Source: Plantago elongata (Eukaryota > Streptophyta > Magnoliopsida > Lamiales > Plantaginaceae). Taken from it: a stretch of 64,000 bases of DNA. The notes under the pieces were generated by a model. It worked only from the letters and a program-made list of their open reading frames with translations, had not been told where the DNA came from and ran no database searches. Numbering within the stretch: the first letter of the stretch is position 1; the number at the start of each line of letters is the position of its first letter. The position numbers and the translations under genes are program-made. Shown in pieces: positions 24,780 to 37,200 of this stretch. Where the stretch lies: positions 1-64,000 of the forward strand of contig JAYMSP010000057.1 in assembly GCA_036897095.1 (NCBI GenBank). The letters are read 5' to 3'.

Positions 24780-27700
24780 ATGGATGGAGCCGGTCACAAC
24801 AATCCTCGTACCGTCGAAGAGGTTTTCAGAGATTTCAAGGGCAGGCGCAATGGCTTGATCAAAGCTCTCACGGCTGGTAAATTCAAATTTCCGCTCGAAT
24901 AAGATTTTTCTCGAATTGTTTCGATTTGTTGTTTCTAGTGTGTTAATTTAGTCTCCGGTGTGGTTGTTTTTTGCTTTCGTGGTGGCGAATTAGCTCTAGG
25001 GTTTTTGTCTTCGATGGATATGCTTTTTTACTGACTTTTTGGGGTTTTTTTGTGGTTTTGTTTTTTTCCAGATGTTGAAGAATTCTTCCAGCAGTGTGAT
25101 CCTGGTGAGTTAGGGTTCGCTTATCCGGCTTTATCTGATGCGGTTTTTTTGGTCAATTGCCGAATTGACTTCGAAATTTCGATTTCTGCTGCTGCATTTA
25201 CTGAGCTGGATAATTGGGGTTACGGTCTTATTGTGTGTTGTTTTGCTTGTTTATGGAGAAAACTTCACTTGACTGCGTTTGTAAACTGTTGTGTACAGTA
25301 TGCGTTACGGTTTGGGAGTTTTGAGAGGGTTGAGACTTTTCGAGGTTTATATAATTTGTTTGACTGCGTTCTCGTGTGTTTTTTATGATGTTCGGTGGAA
25401 AGTGTTGTTTCTAATGGCATTATGAGACGTAGTTGTGGTGTAGTAACTGACTTCTTTTCATCAAATTATGGGACCTGCATGGGCTATGCTTATTGGCCTC
25501 CGTGTCGTCTTGAGAATAGCTGAATTTTACCGTGGGAAATTCGTAATTGATACCTATGGGTTATCTGTCAGATTTCTGTTCATATGTTGATTAAGACCTG
25601 GTTGACTATATAGTATTCTTGTGGTGCTGTAGAAGTAACATGTGGTTGGCCATCTGTGAGAGTGTTCACGTATAGCACCCTGGATTATTTGTATTTGCAT
25701 TCACGAGCACCATTTATTGTATGTGGGAGTCTAATCATTGGGATTGCAGATAATCATCTGTTTGTGAAAATAAGCGTATTATTGACGTCTAGTTGCTCAG
25801 CAAAGCATTAGTTAACTATTGTTGGTATTCCTGCTTCCAATGGAGTGTATACATTAATAATTGTCCATAATTATTTTGTTACACCACACCATCTGTTGGA
25901 AAATTCTCCCTCCTTTTTTGAATACTTTTTTTAGCAAATTTTAACTTATCGGGAAATTTTGTTGTTCTGTGTGCTTTTTTTGTTACAATTCTATTTTTAC
26001 ATTTCAACTAGCTTCTTATAATGAATATGGATAAATGTGGAAAACATAAAGCCCTTAATTGGTGTGCAATTACCACTTCATCAAATAATAAATACATGAA
26101 TGTCTTTAATAGAAATAAGAATGGTTGATAGCGAAGATCGAGTTGTATTCGTATGCACTGCACAATATGTCTTATGTACAATAGTGCTTCCTGCTTCCTG
26201 TTCCTTTTCTTGCTGTTGCCATATATTACCTTTATGCATGGTTGCACAAGCTTGTCTGCATGTGATGTCTGCATGTAACTTCGAAATACACCTTGGGCTT
26301 TTGTTATGTTATTAAATGAAAAATTCTCATGTTTGAACAAACTAAAGAGCATAGACATATCACCTTATCAATTTACATCACTATTGTGCAGAGAAGGAAA
26401 ATCTTTGTCTTTATGGATTTCCAAGTGAACAGTGGGAAGTTAATTTGCCTGCTGAGGAGGTGCCCCCAGAGCTCCCTGAGCCTGCTCTGGGCATTAACTT
26501 TGCCAGAGATGGGATGCAAGAGAAGGACTGGTTGGCTCTTGTTGCTGTCCACAGTGATGCATGGCTACTTTCTGTGGCTTTCTATTTTGGAGCTAGATTT
26601 GGTTTTGATAAAGCTGATAGGTAAAGTGTGTTTCTGGAGTCTCTAGTATTTGTCCTGTCTTGTTGTATTAGGTTGCATCGTAAAGTGGAAATGTGCTAAA
26701 TTTATTGCTCATGCTGGTATTTCTTAGGTTTCATGTCTTTATGGGTCATTGATGCTAAGACTTCACTCTTATTTTACTTCCCAATGGAATAAGCTTGATT
26801 TGTTTTTTTAACATCAACATTATGCTAAGACTTTATATTAGTAAAGCTCATTTCAATTCGTATTTCAGAATCTCGCCTGATTTGCATTTGCAACTGTAAC
26901 CAAAAGTCCTACAATTTCTAGCTTCATGAAATATATGAAAACAGTTTTTGCTGAAACAGAAAAAAGAAAAGAAATGAATAAATAGAAAAGCTATTGCAGT
27001 CTCCTAGGACTTATATGCAAAGGAGGTTGGAAGTTGGAACCTACGTCTATGTAGAGATGACACCTCTTTCCTTTGAGTAGATTTGACAGTCTCTTTGGTG
27101 TATGAGTTATCATTGGAAGAATGACTTAAAATAGATCTAGTTTGTTGTTGACATCAATTCTTCTTGTGATGCAGAAAGCGTCTTTTCAACATGATAAATG
27201 AATATCCTACAATTTTTGAGGTGGTGACTGGAGCTGCAAAGAAACAAGTTAAGGATAAGTCATCCTTTGTCACAAACCACAGTGGCAGTAAATCCAAGTC
27301 AAGCACTAAAGTGGTAAATGCAATTTTCTCTTTCATTTAACCTATTTTAGAAGTAATGGAGCATTACTAGATAAGTACTTGGTGCATCCCTTTGATTACA
27401 CTCTTGTGACAACCAACTTTTCTATCACGTGCCAAATTTACTCATCAAGAATTCTTCATGGCTATTCTCCAAATAAAAGTAACGGAGTGTTACTAGATAA
27501 AAGTACCTGGTGCATTCCCTTTGATTACACTTTGTGACAACCAACATTTCTATCACGCACCAAACTTGACTCATCAAGTATTCTACATGCCTACTCTCCT
27601 AATAGAATTGGGCACGACGTGACCGTGTTATCTGTCTTTAGAAATGTATCACATCCAACTATCATGAAACTCTCATGAGCTGCATGTTATGTGTAATGTT

Positions 27701-28475
27701 ATGTCTGAAAAACAATTGTTTGCAGCCATGCATTTTGCCGATGAATCTGATTTTTTCTCAATACTTTTCATGGGTTTCAATACCCTCTTCATGTGTAGTT
27801 CTCTTCAATCCGGATTTGAATATTGGATTTGTGAAACTGGTATGGAATATGGATAAGAGAACATACTAATGCTTGGTATAATGGGGAAATGTAATAGCAA
27901 TGTTAATTTCTCAAATTTGCAAAGGCAATAGGACAAAGATCGCATTGAATTAGCTTTGATTACTTTGTTGCAATGACAGATTGTGATCTTTATGAGGCTA
28001 AAAGTATGTTCAAATTAGACATTTAGTGTACAGTCTGTAATGCTTATTTATTTCCTTGCATAAAATTTATTTATATTTGGTTGGCAATTGGATAATTCAT
28101 GCTTACATGTCTGAACGCAATCAGCATCACTCCTGAAAGCTTTTTCCTAGTTTTAGCACTGATGGATAGTCTCACCACTAATCGACACTGATATCACGCT
28201 TGTGTTTTTCTCAATACTAGAACAAACTACCCAAACCCCAACCCAAAGACGAGGAGGAGGGACTGGATGAAGAAGAAGAGGAGGAAGAGGAGCATGGTGA
28301 TGCAATGTGTGGAGCATGTGGTGAGAACAACGGCTTAGATGAATTCTGGATTTGCTGTGACATGTGCGAAAAGTGGTTCCATGGGAAGTGCGTCAAAATT
28401 ACTCCTGCCCGAGCTGAACACATCAAGCAATACAAATGTCCATCATGTAGTAGTAACAAAAGAGCACGCCCTTGA
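24780..28475 (+). CDS. AL: Alfin-like PHD-finger histone reader
   Basis: Nuclear chromatin protein. The family binds H3K4me2/3 through its C-terminal PHD finger and cooperates with Polycomb-type and stress regulators. Five exons: 24780-24876, 25072-25104, 26392-26620, 27175-27313 and 28221-28475, giving 250 aa, the usual family length. The N-terminal Alfin domain (about residues 5-135) shows [29 protein letters not shown] and [16 protein letters not shown] spacer with an acidic run (EEEEEEEE, about residues 183-190) leads to the PHD finger (about residues 196-243). Its zinc ligands are CGAC, CCDMC, FHGKC and CPSC, with the W of EKWFHG as part of the aromatic cage. The start ATG begins [16 protein letters not shown], matching the family. 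Intron 4 holds a 126-bp tandem duplication. The closest Arabidopsis neighbour by position would be AL5. Confidence 0.96.
27351..27605. repeat. 126-bp tandem duplication in an Alfin-like gene intron
   Basis: Copy one starts AAGTAATGGAGCATTACTAG (27351) and copy two AAGTAACGGAGTGTTACTAG (27477). They share TTTGATTACACT, TGTGACAACCAAC and TCTATCACG in order. Noncoding. Confidence 0.85.
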
Positions 28476-29049
28476 TTATAGCTGCTTCTCGGTTTGCCTT
28501 TCCTGATGGACACAGCTAACCGTTTAGTGGATCTCGTGTTGGAAAAGCATCTTATTTCATTTATGCATGAACATTGGTAGTCTTGTTTGCGTTGACAGTT
28601 TTAGCTACTCTTGCTCGTCTATTTAGATTCACATTGTTCGCTTTAGTGTTTTGACTCCTGTAAGGAAGATCTGTGTCTATCGTTGAACATTTAATTCATC
28701 CAGTTTTTCGTATATGGTTATCTGTTGGCTACTGCCTGAGTTTCTGCTGAAAATCTGAGATATTCATGTAAGGGTGCATGATATGATGATTTCCTTTCCT
28801 GCGTTATGTCACCTAAGGTTTTCCTAGTAGTGAGAGCCGTACAAGATGAATCTGAATCTGTGCTCGCCTCGGTATCACTGTGGAATTTTGAGACGCATAA
28901 GATACTTGAGATTCATGTCAAGAGGATTTGTAACTTCAAAGTTCAAACACATGCCAAGATTCTGATTCAAACGAAAAATTACACAGCCGAAATTACTTTT
29001 GCTTTTATAGAACATGTGTCTAAAAAAGATGAACAATATTAACTGACAC
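28476..29049. other. Alfin-like gene 3' UTR and spacer
   Basis: Presumed 3' UTR to about 28800. A 78-codon open frame at 28806-29042 has no recognisable similarity and no other support as a gene. Confidence 0.4.
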
Positions 29050-29874
29050 TAATATGGAATTTTTTACTAATCCATACTAATTCACTTCATTTCTTTTAAT
29101 TTTATTTGATCAATAAAATCATTAGCAACTTCATATAATTTTTGTTATATAGTACATATTTATATGCTAACTATGTAATAATAATTGAATGAACCCATAT
29201 ATTTCTTTTTTCATTTCGCTAGTTCATTTGTTTATCTCTTCATATTTCTCTTAAAATTAGATTTTGTTCAATTAAAAATGTTCATAACTTAAAAATAAAT
29301 AAATAACCAACACCTATATTTTTTCGAGATATATAAATAGAGACCGCTCTTGGCTATGTTTGAATTATTTTTTCGAGATCTATAAAAATTACTAATGACT
29401 TTATTGGAATCTTGGGAGAGCTACCAAATTGTACAATGTAACTCACTTGCTTACATTTTTCTTTGAGCAAAATTTGTTTCATTAAATCACTACAATATAA
29501 GTGTTAAATGTACAGATTTGTCCCTTAAAGTCCAATAAACAACTCCAAATTACAATCATTCTCCTTCTTATTGTCACATGTCATCTTCCCATCCATCATT
29601 TTTCTTGTTTTTAAATTTAGTTTTTTCCACTTTAAAATGTTTATAACTTGAAAAATAAAAATATAAAAAATAAATAAAAATCACTAACAATTTTATATTT
29701 TCGAGATCTATAAATAAATATCACTAACAAGTTTATTCGAATCTTAATAAATTGTAAAACAATTCTAAAAATACAATGTTACAAATTTTAACTTTTAAAC
29801 ACTCTTATAAATATATTGAATATGAAAAAATAATCATTTATATTAAAAAAAATACCCGGAACCCAAATGTGATG

Positions 29875-30240
29875 CTTGATACTCGTGTTCGATGTCCAGT
29901 ATTCGTTTTCGATGCTCGTTCACCGTATCCGATGCACGATATCCGTGTTTCATGCCTGGTATCCGTAAGAATGCCCGGTAACCGTAACCATTGTCCGATA
30001 TATATGTTCCATGTCAAGTCCGATATTCGAATCCGATGCTCGATACTCGTATTCGATGCCCGTCACCCGTGTTTGATGTTTGGTATCCGTAAGCAATGCC
30101 CGGTAATCGTACCCATTGCCGTATCCGTACCCGATGTCCGTCACTCGTATCCAATGCATGGTACCCGTGTTTGATGACCGATATCCGTATGCAATGCCTG
30201 GTAACCGTACCCATTACCCGGTATCTGTGTCTGATGCCCA
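29875..30240 (+). repeat. 20-bp minisatellite, left array
   Basis: Units of about 20 bp with consensus near RATGCCCGGTATCCGTACCC. Adjacent units vary (for example GATGTCCGTCACTCGTATCC), and a stretch of about five units appears to recur, hinting at a 100-bp higher-order repeat. Because three units make 60 bp, open frames persist on both strands; they are not genes. Confidence 0.85.
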
Positions 30241-30814
30241 ACCTTATTACCCTATATGATTATCATATCATGTTGCTAGTTTAATTATTAACTCAATATA
30301 ATAAAATTGCACTTTTAAAACTCGTCTTACAATATATTAAAGTCCAAATAAAGTCGTTAGTGATTTTTATAGATCTCGAAAAAATAATTCAAACATAGTC
30401 AAGAGTGGTCTCTTTATTTATTTATCTCGAAAAAATATAGTCGTTGGTAATTTTTATTTATTTTAAGTTATCGACGTTTTAAATTGGACAAAATAAAATT
30501 TAAAGAGAAATATGAAGAAGTGAACAAATGAACTAGTGAGATGAAGAAAAGAAACATGTGGGTCCACTCAATTATTCCGGTAAGTACATAAATATGTACT
30601 ATTTGACAAAAAAATGTATGAAGTTGTTGATGCCTTGATGGTTTTGATGGCCAAAATTTTTTGAAAGAAATCATGTGGATTAGTATGGATTAGTAAAAAA
30701 CCCTTTGAATCTTAATAAATTGTAAAACGAGTTCAAAAGTGCAATTTTATTATATTGGGGCAATAATTAAACTAGCAACATGATATGATAATCATATAGG
30801 GTAATCGCATAATA

Positions 30815-31069
30815 CACATATACCGGGTAAGGGTACGGTTACCGGACATTGCTTACGGATACCGGACATCAACCACGAGTACCGTGCATTGGATACGGGT
30901 GACGGGCGGATACCGGGCAATGGGTACGGTTGTCGGGCATTGCTTACGAATACCGAACATCAAACACGGGTGACGGGCATCGGATACGGATACCGGGCAT
31001 CGAACACAAGTATCGAGCATCGAATTTGTATATCGGACTGGACATCGGACAACGGACATCGGACATGGA
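30815..31069 (-). repeat. 20-bp minisatellite, right array (inverted)
   Basis: The same 20-bp unit as 29875-30240 but on the opposite strand (for example GGGTACGGTTACCGGACATT). A short remnant continues at 31684-31735 after an unrelated 0.6-kb stretch. Confidence 0.85.
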
Positions 31070-31683
31070 CAGAGACGGACGCAGAAATATATGTCAGGGG
31101 TAGCGAATTTTTTTACTATAAATTTAATTTAAAAAATTCATTATTAATAACTAATGAAAATTACGTTTTCAAAACTCACATAGTAAAGAACAATGTTTAG
31201 ACTATAACTTTTTAGAATTATGTGCTCATAAACGGGAGGAATTAGATATAATATAGCTTTGTGTAGATTGAATAATTTTTTTTTAAGTATATTAAGTAAA
31301 TGAATTTACCATTGCATAGAAAAAATAAAGAAACAAAGAGAGTTAAATGAAATAAAGTTAAATATTTGTAGAATATGATTGTGAAATGTAAACAAAAAGA
31401 ACATTAAAAAAGAGAGAAATAATAAAAAATGTTACTGAATCATAAAGAAACAATGAAAATGTCAAGTAAATGGTAGAGAACAATATAAACAAAATGGTTG
31501 TGATCAATTGGCAAGAGAAGGCTTTATGGAACATAGGTGCACCGGTTGAGCTGTACCAATTTCTTTCATAATTCATTCTTGCTAAATATATCAATATTCA
31601 TTAAATTTTTGGAAGGGGTATAATAGGCATTTCATATTCAAAATCAAGGATTGCGGTCCTTCGGTGGATGTAGGTATGTGCCT
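31070..31683. mobile_element. Insertion interrupting the right minisatellite
   Basis: About 614 bp of non-satellite DNA separates two minisatellite pieces. GGACATGGA stands on both sides (31061-31069 and 31684-31692). A 9-bp duplication would suit a Mutator-like element, but GGACATCGG-like words are common in the satellite, so chance is possible. The start GACGCAGAAATATATGTCAG resembles ends of common plant repeats. No coding region. Confidence 0.35.
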
Positions 31684-32234
31684 GGACATGGAGAACGGGT
31701 ATCGAATACGTACACAGGGCAACGAACATGAGTACCGATATTTTTTAATATAAATGATGGTATTTTTTAATATAAAAATTATTCTTATATATTCAAGATA
31801 TTTATAAGAGTGTTTAAAAGTTAAAATTAGTATCTTTGTATTTTTAGAATTATTTTACCATTTTTTAAGATTCAATAAAGTTGTTAGTGATTTTTGTACA
31901 AATCAAATAATAATTCAAACATAATTGAGAGTGATCTCTATTTATAGATCTCGAAAATATAAATTGTTGATGATTTTAATTTATTTTTTACATTTTTATT
32001 TTTCAAGTTATAAACATTTGAAAGTGTACAAACTAAAATTTAAAAATAATAAAGATGATGAATGGGAACGTGACATGTGTCAATAAGAATGAGAAGCCTT
32101 GCAAGTGTTTATTGTACTTTAGGGGGTAAATATGTACGTTCAACACTAAAATTATAGGACGATTTGATGAAACAAATTTTGCTCAAAAAAAATGTAAGCA
32201 AGTGAGTCACATTGGACAATATGGTAGCTCTCCC

Positions 32235-32926
32235 ATATATTATCGTTGTCCCAAAGAATTTTATACAATTGACATTTTTAGTTGTTCCATATAACTAAGT
32301 ACATTATTAAAAAATAAAGCTACTCTATACTCAATAGATAATAATTCAAATTTCACACTCAAATTACACATTGTGCCGCTAAAAATACATTATTTTCATA
32401 AATTTTATATTTTATAATTACTTTAATTTTTTGTATAAAATTTCAGTGATAAACTCTAATATATAAAGTGAGAGAGTATATATGAGATTGACAAAATGGG
32501 TTTGTTATAATTTTCATATATAATCAATGCAGTTAACGTCATCTTGTAGTGTGCCAAACCCGAAAAACCCTGCTGGAGTGTTACCGGGTTCACTGCAACA
32601 TGTAAAAGTAAAAGTACAAGTGTACAACCCTATTGAAGATTGGCTTCCATAAGATTTCTTACAATTTTGAGACATCAAAACATAATTATCATGTTCGCGT
32701 GTATTGTCCGAAATTTGAAATGTAAACAAATTTTACAATCAATAAGATGCGTATCTTCCTATCCTTTGTGCAGCATGAATGTGCCAAAAATCAAATTCCT
32801 CTGCGCCACCCAGTTTTTGGCAAATATCAACATGTGAACTTATGAACCATAGAAACTGATTTGATTCAGCTAACAGTTCAAAATCCAAAATATTTTATTC
32901 TTCAGATGATGAAACTATAAACGATG
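32235..32926. other. Spacer and probable 3' UTR of PMIR1
   Basis: AT-rich DNA. The part from about 32500 to 32926 probably holds the minus-strand 3' UTR of the PMIR1 gene. No other feature was seen. Confidence 0.4.
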
Positions 32927-35900
32927 TTACCGCAACCTGATAGTTTCATTAACCGGTAAAACAAGATTTGGATTCCGAATATGTGGATTAAGAACTTGAA
33001 GTTCCTTCCACTTCGCTCCAGTTCCATGAACACGCGAAGATATGCTCCACAGGGAATCTCCAGGCTGTGCTGTTATAGTTGACGAAGAAGCTGGATCGGA
33101 GGATTTGGCCACAATTTTTGACTTCATTAGCGGATGCTTATTCTTCTTCCCCATCCCATTGGCAAGCAACCAACGGGACCCTGACTGTTCTTGGTTTTTC
33201 GAACCCCACAGTTTCTTTTTAGTTGGTTCAGTCTTCAAACCAGCAACATGCACCTCGGTGATTTTATACTGGGGAATCTGTTCTTCTTGAACCTTTTCTT
33301 CTTTCGGCTTTTCATTATTATCCTCAGAAACCTTACCGCCATCGTTTTCGTCTTCTTCATCAGTGCTTCTAAATAGAGAAACTGTATTAAAGATTCTAGG
33401 TTTTGGTGGGATAAAAACCCTCTCCACCTGAATCAGAGCAAGCATTGGGCTACCAACCGGCTCAAAGTTCCTCAGCGGGTCCCGCAGCTGTACCATCAAT
33501 GCGACAGTAAAATTGTTACCCAGCAAACCATACTTCCTGCCCTTGTTTCGTCGCTTCTCCCCTTTTGATCGTCCGTGAAACTGATCTAGTGAAGTGGCAT
33601 GATGAGCTGCCAGTATCTTAGAGGTTCGCTCACTAGCAAGATCATCATCATTAATGTCACCTGAATCCATTTTCATCCATTCATCAAGTGTTAGAGATAA
33701 GCCCATAAGCCCATCAACATCCTCGCCGTTATCTTTAACATCCATTAGTTGTAAGCCACCAGTACCATCAAGGCCTATGGACCCCCCGACATCTGCTGTC
33801 TTCCCCTTCAGTGCTGATAATTCACCAATCGACTGAGTGCTAATATTTGAAGGGGCATCATTATCTGACATGCCAGATTGTATCCTCAAGCCCTCAATTG
33901 AGAGAGCTTCAATTTTATCCATAGCTAGAGGAGCAAGATCTTCTAAAGACACATACTCTGTTTCTTTCCTGCGGGGACTTGCATCAAACTTGCTTGACCT
34001 ACAGCCAGAGGTAGTTTCCTTCGCACACTTTTGCTGTCTGGGTATGTTTTGCATAGTATCGAAATCATTCTGGGTAGGATCTTGCCTGAGAAAGGTAACA
34101 AATGCATGAATATAACTAGAACTAAATCAGAACTGTCCGCGGAAACACTTCTAATCCTCTATTATGTACAACTTCTGCAAATTTACTTGTGTTGTTTTGT
34201 GACTCAACACGAACTTTTTCTATACCAAAACTTTTAGTTTGAAGATGGAATTTGGTGAGACATGAGAGATCAATGTCATAAATTCAAGAAATAACATCAA
34301 GGGTAATTTGTAACTGGAATGGTTTAAAAGATAAAAATCACCTCTCGAGTCCCTCCAAAGATGGTCCAGATTCCCATGCGATTTGTTGGATAGTTTGCCC
34401 GTTTACATCTTCCAAAGGCATTAACTTGTTCGCCTGCATGGAGAGCTTCTCGATTCCAACAGAAGCCAGGCCCTGAAGTATGTCCATAACACCAGATCCC
34501 ATTTCTGCAGGCACCACTACAGGACTGGACACCTGCATAATTAGGCTTCCTGCACTTTTTGCGCCCTTGAAGAGAGAAGGATTCATTGAGCGCAAAAAAC
34601 CTCCATCTTTGGTCTGTACAAATGGACCTAAGCCTTCCGAAAGAGGCGGAAGCTCTTGAGGTTCTTCGCTACGTATGTCAATTGGACTACCAAAACCACT
34701 ACTTGGTGGAGAATTTTGAAAAGCTCTCTCATTCAAACCCCATTCACGCATCAAAGCTTCAGTTTCTTGATCCTCTATCTTCAAAGCCCTTGTTTTGGAC
34801 ACAGAATCATCAATTTCGATTTTAGGCATCTCTTTGAAGCTTTCATACATGGATGGGTTGTAGAAGTCCTCGGAGATGGCTCCCCAATTAGATTGCATTG
34901 TCTCACTATATAGATCGGCAGTATCATCATCAATTTCAAAGTCGAGAAGTCCACCATTAGCAAGAGGATCCTCCTCAAATTGCCGTAACAAGCGCTCTCT
35001 TGGAGACTCGGGTTCACTTTCAGAACTTAAGCCAAATGGACCATGCTCTATTCCCAGCATGTCCAAAAATTCATCAGCAACCAAATCAGTAACATCATCC
35101 AAGCTAAGTGATTTTGCCTTCCCCGGATCTCTATAACTAGACTTCATCTCCAAGTAATTTTCCTGGTATAGAACATCCCTTTCATCTTCAGAGTCCAAGT
35201 CTAGATTTACCGAGTCTTGTGGTAGATCATTGTTTTCATCTTGAAAATCTAATTCTTCATTCACTAAATCTTCGTGTAGAGTATTGTTTTCATCTTGAGA
35301 ACCTAATTCTTCATTCACTAAATCTTCAGCACGACTTAGTGCTTCCTCCAGTTCTTTTAATAGTGATTCTTTGGAATACTCATCATTTTCTTTTTCTTTA
35401 GCGTCGTGGCTGCTTTCTGACTGTTCCTCTTTTTTGCAGATGTTTTCCCGATGGTCCTCGTTTTCGTAGAAGCTTTCTTCAGATGAGAGGCGTACTGTGG
35501 CATCAATTTCGACAGGAAACTGAATGGCAGTATCAGTTTCTAGATCCTCCCGGGAACAATGGTTCACCCCCAAAGCCTCGTCTGAATTCACTTTCTCTTT
35601 AGATGACTCTTCTATCCCCTTGTCTGTAACAGAAAATTCACTTCCTTCACACTCAACTGCACTGTACTTTTCGTCAGCATCGTCTTTTGTTGAAGTGGAT
35701 GCTTTTTCCTCTACCAGAGGTGAAGAATCAAAACCCAACCCTCTTTCAACTGCAGGATCAGAAATTTCATCTAGTTTCTGGTAAAGTGTATTCACTGACT
35801 CGCACAACTCTGACCTCGCCGTCGGCAAGACCTCATGAAGATCCTTGATATCTTCAATGGAACTAGTAGTCACAAATGATCTTGCAGGAAGACTCCCTGA

Positions 35901-36707
35901 TCGACGTAGGCCAAACGCATCCCCTTCATCAACAAGGGGTTTATTAGTTTTTCCACCATTCATGTTCGGATCACCCAATACCTCAGTATTCCTATTTCCC
36001 ATGACATCGTAACCAAAACTAACATTCATTGTCGCACCTCTAGCTTTCCCCGATAATCTGAAACTAGTTGTCCACTTGCCTGAGCTCTTGTCCTCTTCCA
36101 ATTCTTCCAAAGTCATAGGAAGCAATCTAGTCAAATCTATCCGGTGCTTCCCTAAATCCAGCTCAGGTGCATCATAAATAGAAACATATAACAAAAAATG
36201 TTTGGCTTCATACTTCGCCGAATGGTGAGGTCCACTCCTACTACCATGCACAAGGCAAGAATGAGTCAACTGCTCTTCAAACTCAGCCACTCCTTGGTAA
36301 ACCCTAACCGGACTAGTCATTGTCTCCCCATCACGCCTCTTCCAATGCACAACAAGACAAACACCATTGAACATATCTGGTAATCCCTCAACAGAATGCA
36401 CAAGGAGCGAGAAACAACAATCAAACCTTCGGTTCCTGACATGTGTCAACGCTTTAAGACCCTTCCAACTCCAAATTGACGACTTCTTACCCTCCTTATC
36501 CGATGAATCCTTACCACTAGCTTTTGCCTTCGGCAACTGAGATTTGTCAACAGACTTAGACCGACTACTCGCCGTGGAACTAGCTAGCCTAGACACAGGT
36601 TTGTCAGCATGCAATGCCTTACTTATGGTCTCAAGCTCACTCAAAAACTTGCCATTCCCTGAATAATCACCACTAGTCCTCTTGCTCGTACTCGATTTCG
36701 AATACAT
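32927..36707 (-). CDS. PMIR1: PLASTID MOVEMENT IMPAIRED 1-RELATED 1 (NT-C2 protein)
   Basis: Relative of PMI1, which is needed for light-driven chloroplast movement. In Arabidopsis PMIR1 acts with PMI1 in chloroplast and nuclear positioning; it is probably cytosolic or membrane-associated. Two coding exons, 36707-34342 and 34085-32927 (GT-AG), give 1174 aa, close to the family length of about 1160. The NT-type C2 domain is at about residues 92-235 (RRFDCCFSLLVHSVEGLP, then SGPHHSAKYEAKHFLLYVS and DLTRLLPMTLEELEE). Acidic low-complexity sequence follows, with an 18-residue tandem repeat near 35222-35330. The conserved LGL/EWM-type C-terminal region comes next, and the last 55 residues look LysM-like (QPGDSLWSIS ... 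LNPHIRNP). The start is the ATG at 36707 (MYSKSSTSKR); the codons before it in frame include no ATG. A noncoding exon probably lies upstream near 36900-37080. Confidence 0.93.
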
Positions 36708-37200
36708 TCCTTCCCTCCTTAACACAAACTCAAACCCCAAAACTACAGATCCTCAACTAGGTTACAATAAATCGAAATTTCCAGAATCATAAACAATCCA
36801 CAACAAATTAAATCACTAGACGTGAAATAAATCAAGCTCACAACATTTCGACTTCACAATAAACAGAAAACCTAAAATGGAACCTGAATGATTAGCTCAT
36901 AGGTTTTATCGACCCTGCAAAAATGGATAAATCCAGTAGAAATGAAATCAGAAACAAATTTCGAAATGGATAAAGAAACATTGGAAGAAGGGAAGATGAA
37001 GAATCTTACAGGTTTTAGGGCAAAAAATATACTTGGTGCGGAATAATCGGGCTTAGGTTTCTTCTTCTTTGGTCTGTCAAAATTGAAGTCTCCTGTTTAT
37101 CTTCCTTTCTCTTTCTATTATCTGTTTTGGCGTAAGCATATTTCAGTTCAAAGTTTGCTTCAAATTTGAGCTGTAATACCAAGACAACACCACGTTTTCC
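36708..37200 (-). other. 5' UTR and promoter region of PMIR1
   Basis: Read on the minus strand, an acceptor-like TCTTACAG occurs near 37008-37015 and a CT/AG-rich leader lies near 37040-37110, suggesting one or more leader introns. Positions are approximate. Confidence 0.35.

Larger units (their letters stand above)
29050..32234. mobile_element. Foldback-like inverted-repeat complex with minisatellite arms
   Basis: Four sets of inverted pairs occur. 29414-29880 pairs with 31740-32234, with outer ends GGGAGAGCTACC and its complement. 29050-29413 pairs with 30346-30705. 30235-30345 pairs with 30705-30815. A 20-bp minisatellite (29875-30240) pairs with its reverse complement (30815-31069, resuming 31684-31735). 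Long inverted repeats containing short tandem repeats are the hallmark of foldback transposons. All arms share a TTAGTGATTTTTATAGATCT-like motif. The pairs are interleaved rather than simply nested, suggesting two related elements rearranged together. No transposase was seen. The superfamily is unknown and no target duplication is obvious at the outermost ends. Confidence 0.6.

Noticed and set aside
28806-29042. 78-codon frame downstream of the Alfin-like gene
   Set aside because: No similarity recognised. It is AT-rich and lies between the 3' UTR and the foldback-like complex.
29776-30284. Open frames on both strands over the minisatellite (up to 132 codons)
   Set aside because: They follow from the 20-bp repeat, which has few stop codons. 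The translations are repetitive and match no family.
36708-36740. Longer N terminus for PMIR1 starting at 36740
   Set aside because: The codon there is TTG, not ATG. The first ATG in frame is at 36707 and matches the family start.
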